Part shown: piece by piece, positions 41,790 to 50,901 of the stretch
How positions within the stretch are numbered: the first letter of the stretch is position 1
Layout of the letters: each line of letters starts with the position of its first letter
Origin: Clostridiales bacterium
GTDB taxonomy: Bacteria > Bacillota > Clostridia > Oscillospirales > Oscillospiraceae
NCBI GenBank assembly: GCA_021201475.1
Contig: JAJQEV010000002.1
Location: forward strand, 1 to 61,150
Length of the DNA: 61,150 nt
Reading direction: 5' to 3'
Made by a program: the position numbers and the translations under genes
Notes under the pieces: generated by a model
What the model was told of the DNA's origin: nothing
The model's input: the letters and a program-made list of their open reading frames with translations, nothing else
Databases searched by the model: none

Positions 41790-41827
41790 ACCCCAAGAAA
41801 TCCAACCCCAAAAAGGAGTTGTGCAAG

Positions 41828-42328
41828 ATGAAAACAGAAATGCTGGAAATCGGCAAAATCATCAACACCCACGGCGTGCGCGGCGAGTTGAAGGTGGAGA
41901 GTTGGCTGAACGACCCGGCGGATTTCGGCGGGCTGGACACCGTCTTTGTAAACGGCAACGCCTTTGCCGTGCGCTCTGCCCGCGTCCAGGGCAACCACGC
42001 CCTGTTGACGCTGGAGGGCATTTCCTCCATTGACGACGCCCTTCCGCTCAAGAATAAAATTCTTTCGGCCAGCCGCGCCGACCTGCCCATTGACGAGGGG
42101 GAGCATTTCGTGGCCGACCTCATTGGCATGGACGCCGTCAACGCCGAAACCGGCGCAGTATTTGGCAAGGTAACGGACGTGCTGGAGTATCCCGCCCAGG
42201 ACGTGTACCAGGTGGCCGGGCTGGACGGGAAGGAATACCTGATTCCGGACGTGCCCGCCTTCGTCCACGAAATCGACGACGCACGGGGCGCGATCGTGAT
42301 GACCGTGCTGGAAGGGCTGGGACAGTAA
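41828..42328 (+). CDS. rimM: 16S rRNA processing protein RimM
   Basis: A 166-residue RimM, needed for maturation of the 30S head. GKIINTHGVRGELKVESWL is the N-terminal signature, and the PRC-barrel part (LIGMDAVNAETGAVFGKVTD, IPDVPAFVHEID) follows. The ATG at 41828 is chosen because AAAAAGGAG lies 9 bases upstream; the longer reading begins inside the terminator. Four bases separate its stop from trmD. Confidence 0.97.
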   Translation: MKTEMLEIGKIINTHGVRGELKVESWLNDPADFGGLDTVFVNGNAFAVRSARVQGNHALLTLEGISSIDDALPLKNKILSASRADLPIDEGEHFVADLIGMDAVNAETGAVFGKVTDVLEYPAQDVYQVAGLDGKEYLIPDVPAFVHEIDDARGAIVMTVLEGLGQ

Positions 42329-42329
42329 G

Positions 42330-43088
42330 ATGAGCTACGCCATGCAAATCGACATTATGACCCTCTTCCCCCTCAGTGTGGACGATATGATGAACGAGTC
42401 CATCCTGGGCCGGGCCCAGGAGCGGGACATCATTAAAATCCAGTCCCACCAGATTCGGGACTACACCACCAACCGCCAGAACCAGGTGGACGACTATCCC
42501 TACGGCGGCGGCCATGGGGCCATTATGCAGGCTGACCCCCTCTACCGCTGCTGGAAGCATATCTGCGATGAGGCCGGGCGGCGAATCCACACCATCTTCA
42601 TGTCCCCCTGTGGCGTCACCTTCACCCAGCAGGAGGCCAAACGGCTGGTGAACACCTATGACAGGCTGATTCTGGTCTGCGGCCACTACGAGGGGGTAGA
42701 CCAGCGCTTCCTGGACGAGTGCGTGGACGAGGAGGTGAGCCTGGGGGACTTCGTACTGACCGGCGGCGAGTACGCCGCCATGGCCATTGCGGACGCGGTG
42801 TGCCGGATGGTGCCGGGGGTGCTGTCCTCCCCGGAGTGCTACGAGAATGAGAGCCACTGGGATAACCTGCTGGAGTACCCTCAGTACTCCCGCCCGGCGG
42901 TCTGGCATGGCCGGGAGGTGCCTCAAATCCTGCTGTCCGGCGACCACGGGAAGGTGGAGCGCTGGCGGCGGAAGGAGTCCCTCCGCCGCACCAGGGAGCG
43001 GCGGCCCGACCTGTACGCAAAGCTGAATCTCAGTTCCAAGGAGGACAAAAAGCTGCTGGCAGAGCTGGCAAAGGAAGATCAGCCGTAA
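42330..43088 (+). CDS. trmD: tRNA (guanine-N1)-methyltransferase TrmD
   Basis: A 252-residue SPOUT methyltransferase making m1G37 in tRNAs with G36. The N-terminus reads IDIMTLFPLSVDDMM; DYPYGGGHGAIMQADPL, LVCGHYEGVDQRF and SLGDFVLTGGEYAAM form the trefoil-knot SAM site. SGDHGKVERWRRKESL is the C-terminal tRNA-binding signature. The operon ends here; rplS, the usual next gene, is absent. Confidence 0.98.
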   Translation: MSYAMQIDIMTLFPLSVDDMMNESILGRAQERDIIKIQSHQIRDYTTNRQNQVDDYPYGGGHGAIMQADPLYRCWKHICDEAGRRIHTIFMSPCGVTFTQQEAKRLVNTYDRLILVCGHYEGVDQRFLDECVDEEVSLGDFVLTGGEYAAMAIADAVCRMVPGVLSSPECYENESHWDNLLEYPQYSRPAVWHGREVPQILLSGDHGKVERWRRKESLRRTRERRPDLYAKLNLSSKEDKKLLAELAKEDQP

Positions 43089-43103
43089 CCACCAATATGT
43101 CAT

Positions 43104-43142
43104 CAGCAAAGCCCTTTGGCGCTATGCCAAAGGGCTTTGCTG
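43104..43142. terminator. Bidirectional terminator between trmD and trhP
   Basis: A perfect 17-bp stem (CAGCAAAGCCCTTTGGC and its complement) with a 5-base loop between two convergent genes. The stem base carries the T/A tracts. Confidence 0.8.
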
Positions 43143-43156
43143 GTATGGATTCCGAT

Positions 43157-44371
43157 TCACGTTTCCCGCCGCAGAATGGAGAGGGGCGGGACCTGCCGGG
43201 GCAGCTTCATCCGATAGAGCATCTGGGGGGTGCGGGGTTCCTCCAGGGGCTCCCCTTCCATCGTCTCCATCATGGGGGCGGTAAAGGCCATTGGCAGGAT
43301 GTCCGGGCCAATCAGCTCCACCCGTTCCCCGGCGCGGTACTTATTGCGCAGGCTGAAGACAGCGTTGCCGTCCCCGTCGCAGGACTGGCAGATGGCCACC
43401 ACCTGAAAGTTCCGCATATAACGGTCATCCTGGTAGTACTGCCCCGGGTCGCCATAATAGAAGCCGGTGGAATAGTGCCGATGGCTGACCTTCTCCACCT
43501 CGTCCCGCCAGACCGGGTTCAGCGGCTCCCCAGCTGCCGCCGCATCAATGGCGTGACGGTAGGCCCCGGTGACCAGGGCGGCGTAGTAGGCGCTCTTGGC
43601 CCTGCCTTCGATTTTCAGGCTGTTCAGGCCGGCATCCATCAGCTCCCCCACATGGTCGATCATGCACATATCCCGGGAGGACAGGATATAGCTGCCCTTT
43701 CCGTCCTCTTCGATGGGGAAATACTCCCCAGGCCGCTTTTCCTCCATCAGTGCGTAGGAGTAGCGACAGGGCTGGGCGCAGGCTCCCCGGCTGGAATCCC
43801 GCCGGGCATCGTTGGTCATATAATTGGACAGCAGGCACCGCCCGGAGTAGCTGACGCACATGGCTCCGTGGACGAATGCCTCCAGCTCCAAGTCTTTTGG
43901 CACATGGGCGCGTATCTCCCGAATCTCCGCCAGGGAAAGCTCCCGGGCCAGAATCACCCGGCTGGCCCCCATATCATACCACGCCCCGGCGGTCACATAG
44001 TTGGACACGCTGGCCTGGGTGGAGATGTGCCGCTGGACATGGGGGGCATACCGCTCCGCCAACCGGAAGGCCCCCAGGTCGGCCACGATCACCGCCGTCA
44101 CCCCGGCGTCCTCCAACGTCTCCAGCCAGGCGGGGAGCCGGGCGATTTCCTCGTTGCGGGGCATGGTGTTGACGGTCACGTGGGTGGCGACATTGTGCGC
44201 CTTACAGTAGCGCACCGCCTCATACAGCTCGGATGGTTGGAAGTTCCCCGTAAAGGCCCGCATCCCAAAGCTGGTGCCCGCCAGATAGACCGCGTCCGCG
44301 CCGTAGGCCACCGCCATGCACAGCCGTTCCATATCCCCGGCGGGGGCCAACAGCTCGATTCCGTGCCTCAT
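43157..44371 (-). CDS. trhP: U32-family peptidase-like tRNA hydroxylation protein TrhP
   Basis: A 404-residue U32-family protein: ELLAPAGDMERLCMAVAYGA at the N-terminus, then the family signature EAFVHGAMCVSYSGRCLLSN, with Cys residues in GACAQPCRYSY. TrhP proteins act in prephenate-dependent 5-hydroxyuridine formation at tRNA U34. The link to mltG matches the B. subtilis order mltG-trmR-trhP1-trhP2, which supports the call. The start overlaps the mltG stop (ATGA). The older name 'collagenase-like protease' is probably misleading. Confidence 0.88.
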   Translation of the reverse strand: MRHGIELLAPAGDMERLCMAVAYGADAVYLAGTSFGMRAFTGNFQPSELYEAVRYCKAHNVATHVTVNTMPRNEEIARLPAWLETLEDAGVTAVIVADLGAFRLAERYAPHVQRHISTQASVSNYVTAGAWYDMGASRVILARELSLAEIREIRAHVPKDLELEAFVHGAMCVSYSGRCLLSNYMTNDARRDSSRGACAQPCRYSYALMEEKRPGEYFPIEEDGKGSYILSSRDMCMIDHVGELMDAGLNSLKIEGRAKSAYYAALVTGAYRHAIDAAAAGEPLNPVWRDEVEKVSHRHYSTGFYYGDPGQYYQDDRYMRNFQVVAICQSCDGDGNAVFSLRNKYRAGERVELIGPDILPMAFTAPMMETMEGEPLEEPRTPQMLYRMKLPRQVPPLSILRRET

Positions 44372-45675
44372 GCCGCGTCGTCCTCCTCGGCGGAAGTGGT
44401 GTCCTCCTCCTCGCCATCGGACTCTGCCTCGGCAAGCTGCTCCTCCCGGAACTGCATAAAGGAGGTGTAGTCGCTGAAGAAGTAGGTGGTGCCGTCATTG
44501 CCCAGATAGAAGTAATAATAATCCGTCTCGTTGGGGTTCAGCGCCGCCTTGATGGCGTCCAGGCCGGGGCAGCAGATGCAGCCCACTGGCAGGCCGGGAT
44601 ACAGGTAGGTGTTATAGGGGCTGTCAATGGCCAAGTCCTCCGCCGTCAGAGTCTCCTTCCGCTCGTCCAGCAGGTATTGAATAGTGGAATCCATCTGGAG
44701 GTAACCGTTGGTCTCCGTATTATCTTCGGAGAGACGGTTATAGATGACAGAGGCAATATCCTTCTGGTCCTGGCCGTCCGTCTCCTTCTCAATGATGGAA
44801 GCCACAATCATGACCTCCTCCATCGTCCTGTCCAGCTCCTCCATCTGGGCCTGCATTTCCTCGTCAAAGCGTGTCTCAAAGTTGGACAGCAGCTTATTGA
44901 TGACGCTGGTGGCGGACGCCTGCATATAGAACTCATAGGTATCTGGGAACAGATAGCCTTCCAGCCTGGCGGCCCCTGTGGCAGAGATGTTCTCCAGGAA
45001 GTCGTAATCGAAGTCCTCCGTCTCCGCAGCCTCCATCAAATCCTCCGCAGAGCAGACGCCGCTCTCCTCCAGCAGGGTAAAAATCTCCTCCAGGGTGTAG
45101 CCCTCGGGAATGGTGACCGTCACCACAGAGCGCACCGGAGATTGCGGGCCGATGCTGGTCAGCAGGGCGCTGTAGTCCATATCTGTGGTCAGCTCATAGG
45201 TGCCGGAAACGATTTTTCCGTCCTCCGCCTTGCCGGTGAAAGCCGCAAAGAGCTTGAACAGGAGCGGGTACTCAATCAGCCCCGCCTCCTGAAGGTCCTC
45301 CGCGATTTCGTCTACGGACTCGCCGCTGACGATCGTAATCGTTGCGGTCAGCTCCTCCTTGTTCAGTGCCAGCACGTCATTGGCAAGGGTCCACCCCACA
45401 GTGGCAATGCCATAGCTGATGAGCAGCACCCCCAACAGGTACACCAGCGCAGACAGAATGGTAGCCTGCACACTCATATGCTTTTTCTTCTTTTTCGGTT
45501 CCCTGTGCGGCTGTTCCGGTTCCGGCTGAGGCGCATCCTGCTTTATCACTTTTGTGGCGTCCGCCTCATCCTCACCGTTCTGCTGAGGGGAGAAGATTCC
45601 TTCCTTCCAGTCAAAGGTGGGCCACTTCTCTTCCTCTTCCGTTTCCTGTTCCTTCCGCAGCTCGTCATCTGCCAT
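44368..45675 (-). CDS. mltG: Endolytic murein transglycosylase MltG
   Basis: A 435-residue MltG/YceG. A charged cytoplasmic N-terminus (about 66 residues, ending KKKKKH) precedes one membrane helix (about 71-95). The extracellular part has a LysM-like region and the catalytic block IVASIIEKETDGQDQ with the catalytic Glu, plus MDSTIQYLL and YLYPGLPVGCICCPG. An acidic tail closes it. MltG cleaves nascent glycan strands and sets their length. It is third in the tmk-like / DJ-1 / mltG / trhP order, with 46 bases to the DJ-1 stop. Confidence 0.95.
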   Translation of the reverse strand: MADDELRKEQETEEEEKWPTFDWKEGIFSPQQNGEDEADATKVIKQDAPQPEPEQPHREPKKKKKHMSVQATILSALVYLLGVLLISYGIATVGWTLANDVLALNKEELTATITIVSGESVDEIAEDLQEAGLIEYPLLFKLFAAFTGKAEDGKIVSGTYELTTDMDYSALLTSIGPQSPVRSVVTVTIPEGYTLEEIFTLLEESGVCSAEDLMEAAETEDFDYDFLENISATGAARLEGYLFPDTYEFYMQASATSVINKLLSNFETRFDEEMQAQMEELDRTMEEVMIVASIIEKETDGQDQKDIASVIYNRLSEDNTETNGYLQMDSTIQYLLDERKETLTAEDLAIDSPYNTYLYPGLPVGCICCPGLDAIKAALNPNETDYYYFYLGNDGTTYFFSDYTSFMQFREEQLAEAESDGEEEDTTSAEEDDAA

Positions 45676-45721
45676 AGTATGGGTGCTCCTTCATTTGCGC
45701 GGCGCGGTGCCGCTTCTTTCG

Positions 45722-46267
45722 TTAGCCGTGGTAGTGGATGCCCTGATGCACCTTTCGCTCCGCCTCTGCGCCGCGGAGCAGCTCCACCAGCTTCAAGCCG
45801 AACGCAATCGAGGACCCGGCCGCTTCACCGGTGACGATGTTGCCGTCCACAACGACGCACTCCCCCACGCAGGGCTGCGCCCCGATGAGGCCGTCCTCCA
45901 TGCCGGGGTAGCAGACCGCCCGCTTCCCTTCCAGCAGGCCCAGCTTGCCCAGGATGGTGGGCGCGGCGCAGATGGCGGCCACATACTTTCCCGCCGCAGC
46001 CGCCTGACAAATCAGGCTTGTGGCCGCTTCGCTGGCCAGGATATTGTCTACCCCCACCAGGCCGCCGGGGAGCATCAGCAGCTCCGTCTCCTCCAGGGAG
46101 ACCTCCTCCAGAGTGATGTCCGTCTGGACGGCAATCTTCTGTCCGGAGCAGGCCACGGGGCCGTTGACCCCCACCAGCTGCACCGGCACATTGGCCCGCC
46201 GAAGCATATCGCAGGGGCACAGAGCCTCCGCCGTTTCAAACCCGTCTGCCAGTAAAATGTAAACCAT
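45722..46267 (-). CDS. DJ-1/PfpI-family protein
   Basis: A 181-residue single-domain DJ-1 superfamily protein of the YajL/DJ-1 (not PfpI protease) type. The nucleophile Cys100 lies in VAAICAAPTIL, with the conserved Glu14 in DGFETAEA. Possible roles are protein or metabolite deglycase, oxidative-stress response or chaperone, and none can be fixed from sequence. It lies 22 bases after the kinase gene in the same orientation. Confidence 0.9.
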   Translation of the reverse strand: MVYILLADGFETAEALCPCDMLRRANVPVQLVGVNGPVACSGQKIAVQTDITLEEVSLEETELLMLPGGLVGVDNILASEAATSLICQAAAAGKYVAAICAAPTILGKLGLLEGKRAVCYPGMEDGLIGAQPCVGECVVVDGNIVTGEAAGSSIAFGLKLVELLRGAEAERKVHQGIHYHG

Positions 46268-46289
46268 CCTTGTACGCTCCTTTCGTTGA

Positions 46290-46973
46290 TTACACTGACG
46301 CTACCCCGTTCAGGGCAGCGGTCACTTCCTGCCAAATCTCCCCGTGAATGTCCTGGATGGAACGAAGCGCCCCATCGGCGGTGCAGGGGATTTTGCGCCA
46401 GCCCAGGACCTCCGCCGCCCGCCGCGCCGTCACCCGGCAGGCGGTCAGGTAGGCCGTGTCCTGCTCATGGATGTCGGCCCTGGTGTTGGTAGCCGCTTCC
46501 CGGCTCCGCAGAAGCTGCACCGACTGCTCCGTGGGCATATCCAGGTACAGCACCAAATCGGGCCGGGGCAATCCAAGCCGGTCAAACTCAAACTCATACA
46601 ACCACCGCCAAAAGGCGGTTTGCTCCTCCTCCGGCAGCTTGGACGCCTGATGGATGGCGTTGGAGGTGGTGTATCGATCACAGAGCACCAGACCCCTCTG
46701 ATTGTACCATTCACCCCAGTCCTGGCGATAGGAGGCGTAACGGTCCACCGCGTAAAAGCTGGAGGCGGCGTATGCGTTCACGTCTCCCGGTTTTCTGCCG
46801 AAGGCCCCCTGCAAATACAGGTTTACCAGGGCGGCGGAGGGTTCCTTGTAGCGGGGGAACACCACATGGCGGTAGGGAGTCTTCTCCCCCCCCAAATGTC
46901 GGCACAGCGCGGCGAATTGAGTGGACTTACCGCTGCCGTCCGTCCCTTCCAATACAATCAGCTTTCCCCGCAC
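46290..46973 (-). CDS. Thymidylate-kinase-like nucleoside monophosphate kinase
   Basis: A 227-residue P-loop kinase. Walker A EGTDGSGKST lies at residues 9-18; LCDRYTTSNAIHQ matches the DRY motif, and a LID-like TRADIHEQDTAYL follows. This is a Clostridia-type variant of dTMP kinase, so dTMP phosphorylation is likely but not certain. GTG 46973 is chosen: AAAGGGGCG lies 7-8 bases upstream and the promoter -10 is at 47010, so the ATG at 47045 lies outside the transcript. Confidence 0.87.
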   Translation of the reverse strand: MRGKLIVLEGTDGSGKSTQFAALCRHLGGEKTPYRHVVFPRYKEPSAALVNLYLQGAFGRKPGDVNAYAASSFYAVDRYASYRQDWGEWYNQRGLVLCDRYTTSNAIHQASKLPEEEQTAFWRWLYEFEFDRLGLPRPDLVLYLDMPTEQSVQLLRSREAATNTRADIHEQDTAYLTACRVTARRAAEVLGWRKIPCTADGALRSIQDIHGEIWQEVTAALNGVASV

Positions 46974-47009
46974 ACCGAGCGCCCCTTTCCGGTCAGACTT
47001 GCTATCAGC

Positions 47010-47038
47010 AGTATAACACAGCGCCGCCGGAAAGTCCA
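47010..47038 (-). promoter_or_regulatory. Promoter of the tmk-like / DJ-1 / mltG / trhP unit
   Basis: Reverse strand TGGACT (47033-47038), a 17-base spacer and TATACT (47010-47015), just after the recN stop. Confidence 0.6.
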
Positions 47039-47051
47039 GCGGCACGCAGCG

Positions 47052-48752
47052 TCAACAGGCTGCCTGCCGCGCCCGGTACTGCTCACTCTCGTCCAACAGC
47101 TCTTCCGCGCTTTTCAGCGTGGCCTCGGTCACGATGCTGCCGCCGGTGAGCCGGGCGATCTCCTGCTTCCGCTGCTCCCGGTTCAGCCGCTCCAGCCGGG
47201 TGTAGGTGCGTCCGTTCCGCTCCCCCTTCTCCACAGAGAAGTGAACGTCCGCCATGGCGGCGATTTGGGGCAGGTGAGTCACGGCCAGCACCTGCTTGTG
47301 CCGGGCCAAGTCCGCCATCTTCTGGGCCACCTTGGAGGCCGCCCGGCCGGACACACCGGTATCCACCTCGTCAAAAACCAGGGTGGTGATGGCCTCGTTC
47401 TCCGCCAGCACGTTTTTCAGCGCCAGCATGATACGGGCCAGCTCGCCGCCGGAGGCGATTTTCTGGATGGGCTTCAAGTCCTCCCCCACGTTGGCGGACA
47501 TCAGGAACTGCACCTCATCCATCCCCATCTGGTCCATGTGGAAGTCTGCCTGCTTGAGGGAAAACTCCACCTGGAAACGCACCCTGGGCATATCCAGGTC
47601 GGACAGCTCCTTTTGAATGCGCTGCTGCAAGGCGGCTGCCGCCGCCTTCCGGGCCTTGGACAGGGTCAACGCCCGCTCTCTGGCCTCCTGCACCTGCACC
47701 ACCAGCTGCTTTTTCAGCTGCTCCATCCGGTCGCTGGAGTACTCAATGTCATCCAGCTCCCGCTTACACTTGTCCAGGTAGGCCAGCATATCCTCTACCG
47801 TAGCGCCGTACTTCTTCCGCAGGCGGAAGATGAGGTCCAGCCGGGACTCGATTTCATCCAGTTCGCTGCCGGAAAAGTCCAGGCTGTCCCGCGCCTGCTG
47901 CACCTGCTCCGTCACATCGTCCAGGGTATAGCGCACCTCATCCAGCCGCTCCGCCAGGGTGTTGAACTGCTCACTGTAGCGGCCAATGCTCCGCAGCTGG
48001 CTTTCCGCCGTCAGCACCAGGGAATTTGCGCCGTCGGCATCGTCGGTGCCGTACAAGGCCCGGTAGGCGGCCCCGATAGCCTCCAGCAGCTTTCCGGCGT
48101 TGCGCAGGATGTCCCGCCGCTCCGTCAGGGCTTCCTCCTCCCCTGGCTGCAAATTGGCCCGCTCCAGCTCGTCGATTTGGTAGGTCAGGGTGTCGATGCG
48201 CCGGGCCTTCTCAGTATCGTCCATTTTCAGGGAGACGATTTGCCGCTTTAATTCCGAAACCTTGCGATAGGAGGTCTGGAACGCCTCCAGCAGGGGCTGG
48301 GTCCCTCCAAAGCTGTCCAGATAGCCCAGGTGACAGGCCGGGTCCAGGAGCTGCTGCCCATCGTGCTGGCCATGAATGTTCAGAAGCTGCCGCCCCAGTT
48401 CCCGAAGCTGGGACAGGGCCAGCGGCCTGCCGTTCAGGCGGCAGATGTTTTTGCCGTCCCCCCGAATCTCCCGCGAAACCAGAAGGCTGCCGGTTTCATC
48501 CGGCCCCATGCCATTCTCCCGAAACCAGTCAAGGTCCGGCAGGGAGACGAACTCCGCGCTGACCAGCGCAGACTGTGCCCCTGTGCGGATCAGGTCCCGG
48601 GAGGTGCGGCCGCCCAACACCGCGCCGATGGCGTCCACCACAATAGATTTACCCGCGCCGGTCTCACCGGTCAGGACGTTGAACCCGCCGTCAAACTGAA
48701 TCTCGGCCTGCTCAATGACCGCTATATTCTCAATATGCAGCATCGACAGCAT
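47052..48752 (-). CDS. recN: DNA repair protein RecN
   Basis: A 566-residue SMC-like protein: Walker A GETGAGKS (29-36), a long coiled-coil centre (about 150-360), the signature SGGELARIMLALKNV and Walker B TLVFDEVDTG. RecN acts early in double-strand-break repair. The ATG at 48752 has GAGGTAGCGCT upstream. It is the last gene of the nusB-recN operon, 12 bases after argR. Confidence 0.97.
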   Translation of the reverse strand: MLSMLHIENIAVIEQAEIQFDGGFNVLTGETGAGKSIVVDAIGAVLGGRTSRDLIRTGAQSALVSAEFVSLPDLDWFRENGMGPDETGSLLVSREIRGDGKNICRLNGRPLALSQLRELGRQLLNIHGQHDGQQLLDPACHLGYLDSFGGTQPLLEAFQTSYRKVSELKRQIVSLKMDDTEKARRIDTLTYQIDELERANLQPGEEEALTERRDILRNAGKLLEAIGAAYRALYGTDDADGANSLVLTAESQLRSIGRYSEQFNTLAERLDEVRYTLDDVTEQVQQARDSLDFSGSELDEIESRLDLIFRLRKKYGATVEDMLAYLDKCKRELDDIEYSSDRMEQLKKQLVVQVQEARERALTLSKARKAAAAALQQRIQKELSDLDMPRVRFQVEFSLKQADFHMDQMGMDEVQFLMSANVGEDLKPIQKIASGGELARIMLALKNVLAENEAITTLVFDEVDTGVSGRAASKVAQKMADLARHKQVLAVTHLPQIAAMADVHFSVEKGERNGRTYTRLERLNREQRKQEIARLTGGSIVTEATLKSAEELLDESEQYRARQAAC

Positions 48753-48764
48753 AGCGCTACCTCA

Positions 48765-49217
48765 TTATTTCAGCATCAGGCGCAATTCACTGCAAAAGCG
48801 CTCCGCGGCCTGATTGGTTCGCATGATCAGAATGGCAGTGTCGTCCCCCGCCAGAGTGCCCACCATCCCCTCGATTTTCATGCCGTCCAGGGCGGCGGCG
48901 GCGGCGTTGGCCAGCCCGGGCATGGATTTCAGCACCACAATGTTCTGCGCCACGTCGAAGGAGATGACGCACTCCCGAAAGATGTTCTTCAGCCGCAGAT
49001 CCTGATTGCCCGTCCCCTCCGCTGTAGGGAGAACGTAGCAATACCGCCCTGTGGCGGACTGCCCCTTCACCAGGTGCAGCTCACGAATGTCTCTGGAAAC
49101 GGTGGCCTGGGTACAGCGGATGCCCCGCCGGAGCAGGGCTTGAAGCAGTTGCTCCTGGGTTTCCATCTCCTCCTGTGAGATGAGTTCCAGCAGGATACGC
49201 TGGCGCTCCTCCTTCAT
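48765..49217 (-). CDS. argR: Arginine repressor ArgR
   Basis: A 150-residue ArgR/AhrC: winged-helix N-terminus (QRILLELISQEEMETQEQLL, then TQATVSRDIRELHLVK) and a C-terminal arginine-binding hexamerisation domain (GTLAGDDTAILIM). Placement between nadK and recN is the usual Clostridia order. In the family it controls arginine biosynthesis and catabolism genes, none of which are in the window. Confidence 0.97.
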   Translation of the reverse strand: MKEERQRILLELISQEEMETQEQLLQALLRRGIRCTQATVSRDIRELHLVKGQSATGRYCYVLPTAEGTGNQDLRLKNIFRECVISFDVAQNIVVLKSMPGLANAAAAALDGMKIEGMVGTLAGDDTAILIMRTNQAAERFCSELRLMLK

Positions 49218-49233
49218 ACGCTCACTCCTTACA

Positions 49234-50094
49234 CTACACTTTACCCAGTTTTTGGTTCAAAATTTCATAGAAGCTCCGGTCCGTCAGCCGCACCAGCCGG
49301 ACGGACTGGCTGGACATCCGCAACTCCACCGTATCATCGCTGCTGAGCCGGAAGGCACGGCCTCCGTCGGCAGAGAGATACGCGTTTTTGCGGGCCAGGT
49401 TGCTCACCGTCACGCCGATGATGCGCTCCTTCCCCAGCACGCAGCAGCGGGCCCGCAGGTCGTGGGCGCAGATGGGCGTCACAATGATATTCTCCGCCGT
49501 CGGTTCCACAATGGGACCGCCCGCCGACATGGAATAGGCCGTGGAGCCGGTGGGTGTGCAGACGATGACGCCGTCTCCGGAAAATCCGACCATCTTCACA
49601 TGGTCTGCCGTGACGGTGACATCAATTTCCCGGGCGACCGTCCCCTTGGTCACCACCACGTCGTTCAACGCCGTATCCCGAAAAATGCTGCGCCCTCCTC
49701 GAAGCACCCTCACGTCCAACATCATCCGCTTTTCACAGGTGTACTTCTTCTCCGCCAGCAGGGAGAGCATGGACAGCTCGCTGCTTTCCAGCTCCGCCAT
49801 GAAGCCCACGCTGCCCAGATTGACACCGAGAATTGGAATGTTATAGGGCCGCACCAGCCGGGCCGAATGTAAGATCGTGCCATCCCCGCCAAAGCAAATC
49901 AGGAGGTCCGCCTTGCGGATTTCGGTATGAATATCCTTCATTATCACATTGGGCGGCAGGACGAGAGTCTCATCCGGACGGAACGGGAGGCAAATGCTGG
50001 TCTCCACACCGGACGCCCTTAAAATTTTGTCGGCGGTCTGCACCGCACGCAATCCCTTGTCCCGGTAAGGGTTGGGGCTGAGCACAACTTTCAT
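49234..50094 (-). CDS. nadK: NAD kinase
   Basis: A 286-residue NAD kinase making NADP from NAD and ATP. The GGDGT motif lies at 69-73 (ICFGGDGTIL), followed by LGVNLGSVGFMAEL and the NAD-binding CTPTGSTAYSMSAGGPI. Length is normal. It is seven bases after tlyA in the operon. Confidence 0.97.
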   Translation of the reverse strand: MKVVLSPNPYRDKGLRAVQTADKILRASGVETSICLPFRPDETLVLPPNVIMKDIHTEIRKADLLICFGGDGTILHSARLVRPYNIPILGVNLGSVGFMAELESSELSMLSLLAEKKYTCEKRMMLDVRVLRGGRSIFRDTALNDVVVTKGTVAREIDVTVTADHVKMVGFSGDGVIVCTPTGSTAYSMSAGGPIVEPTAENIIVTPICAHDLRARCCVLGKERIIGVTVSNLARKNAYLSADGGRAFRLSSDDTVELRMSSQSVRLVRLTDRSFYEILNQKLGKV

Positions 50095-50100
50095 TTCCGT

Positions 50101-50901
50101 TTACTTCTCCAATTCTGCATGAGATTCCCTGACCAGCGCTTCCAAATCGGGGACGGCCACCTCTCCGCCTGCGGCGGACAGCCAGCCCAGATATTCAATA
50201 TTCCCCTCCGGGCCTTTCACCGGTGAAAAGGTAAGTCCCTTTACGGTCAAATCACTCTGCGCCGCATGGCGCAGGAACTGCTCCAGCACCTCGATATGCA
50301 CCTTTGGGTCCCGGACGACGCCCTTCTTGCCCACCTTTTCCCGGCCCGCCTCAAACTGGGGCTTCACCAGGCAGACCATTTGGGCATTCTCCGCCAGCAG
50401 TGGCCGGAGAGCGGGCAAAATCAGCCCCAGAGAGATGAAGGAAACGTCCACGGACACAAACTCCAGCGGTTCCGGAATGTCCTCCCTGGTCAGGTACCGG
50501 GCGTTGGTGCGCTCCAGGTTGACCACACGGCTGTCATTGCGCAGCTTCCAGTCCAATTGGCCGTAGCCCACATCCACGGCATAGACCTTCGCCGCACCGT
50601 TTTGCAGCATACAGTCCGTAAAACCGCCGGTGGAGGCCCCGCAGTCCATCGCTGTCACACCATGGAGATCAATGGGGAAGGTTTTCATGGCCTTTTCCAG
50701 CTTCAGCCCCCCACGGCTGACGTAGGGCAGGGTCTTGCCGTGTACCTCGATGGCAGCTTCCTCGGCCACCGGCGCGCCGCACTTATCCAGCCGCTTCCCG
50801 TCCACAAAGACCTGGCCGCTCATAATGATGGCCTGGGCCTTTTGGCGGCTCTCCGCCAGACCCAGCTCCGTCATGCGCACATCCAACCGCTTCTTAGCCA
50901 C
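50101..50901 (-). CDS. tlyA: TlyA-family rRNA 2'-O-methyltransferase
   Basis: A 266-residue TlyA: an N-terminal S4 domain (MAKKRLDVRMTELGLAESRQ) and a FtsJ-like methyltransferase (AMDCGASTGGFTDCML, YAVDVGYGQLDWKL). Homologues methylate 16S and 23S rRNA riboses. Translation starts at GTG (50901-50899), overlapping the dxs stop by 8 bases. Confidence 0.93.
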   Translation of the reverse strand: MAKKRLDVRMTELGLAESRQKAQAIIMSGQVFVDGKRLDKCGAPVAEEAAIEVHGKTLPYVSRGGLKLEKAMKTFPIDLHGVTAMDCGASTGGFTDCMLQNGAAKVYAVDVGYGQLDWKLRNDSRVVNLERTNARYLTREDIPEPLEFVSVDVSFISLGLILPALRPLLAENAQMVCLVKPQFEAGREKVGKKGVVRDPKVHIEVLEQFLRHAAQSDLTVKGLTFSPVKGPEGNIEYLGWLSAAGGEVAVPDLEALVRESHAELEK

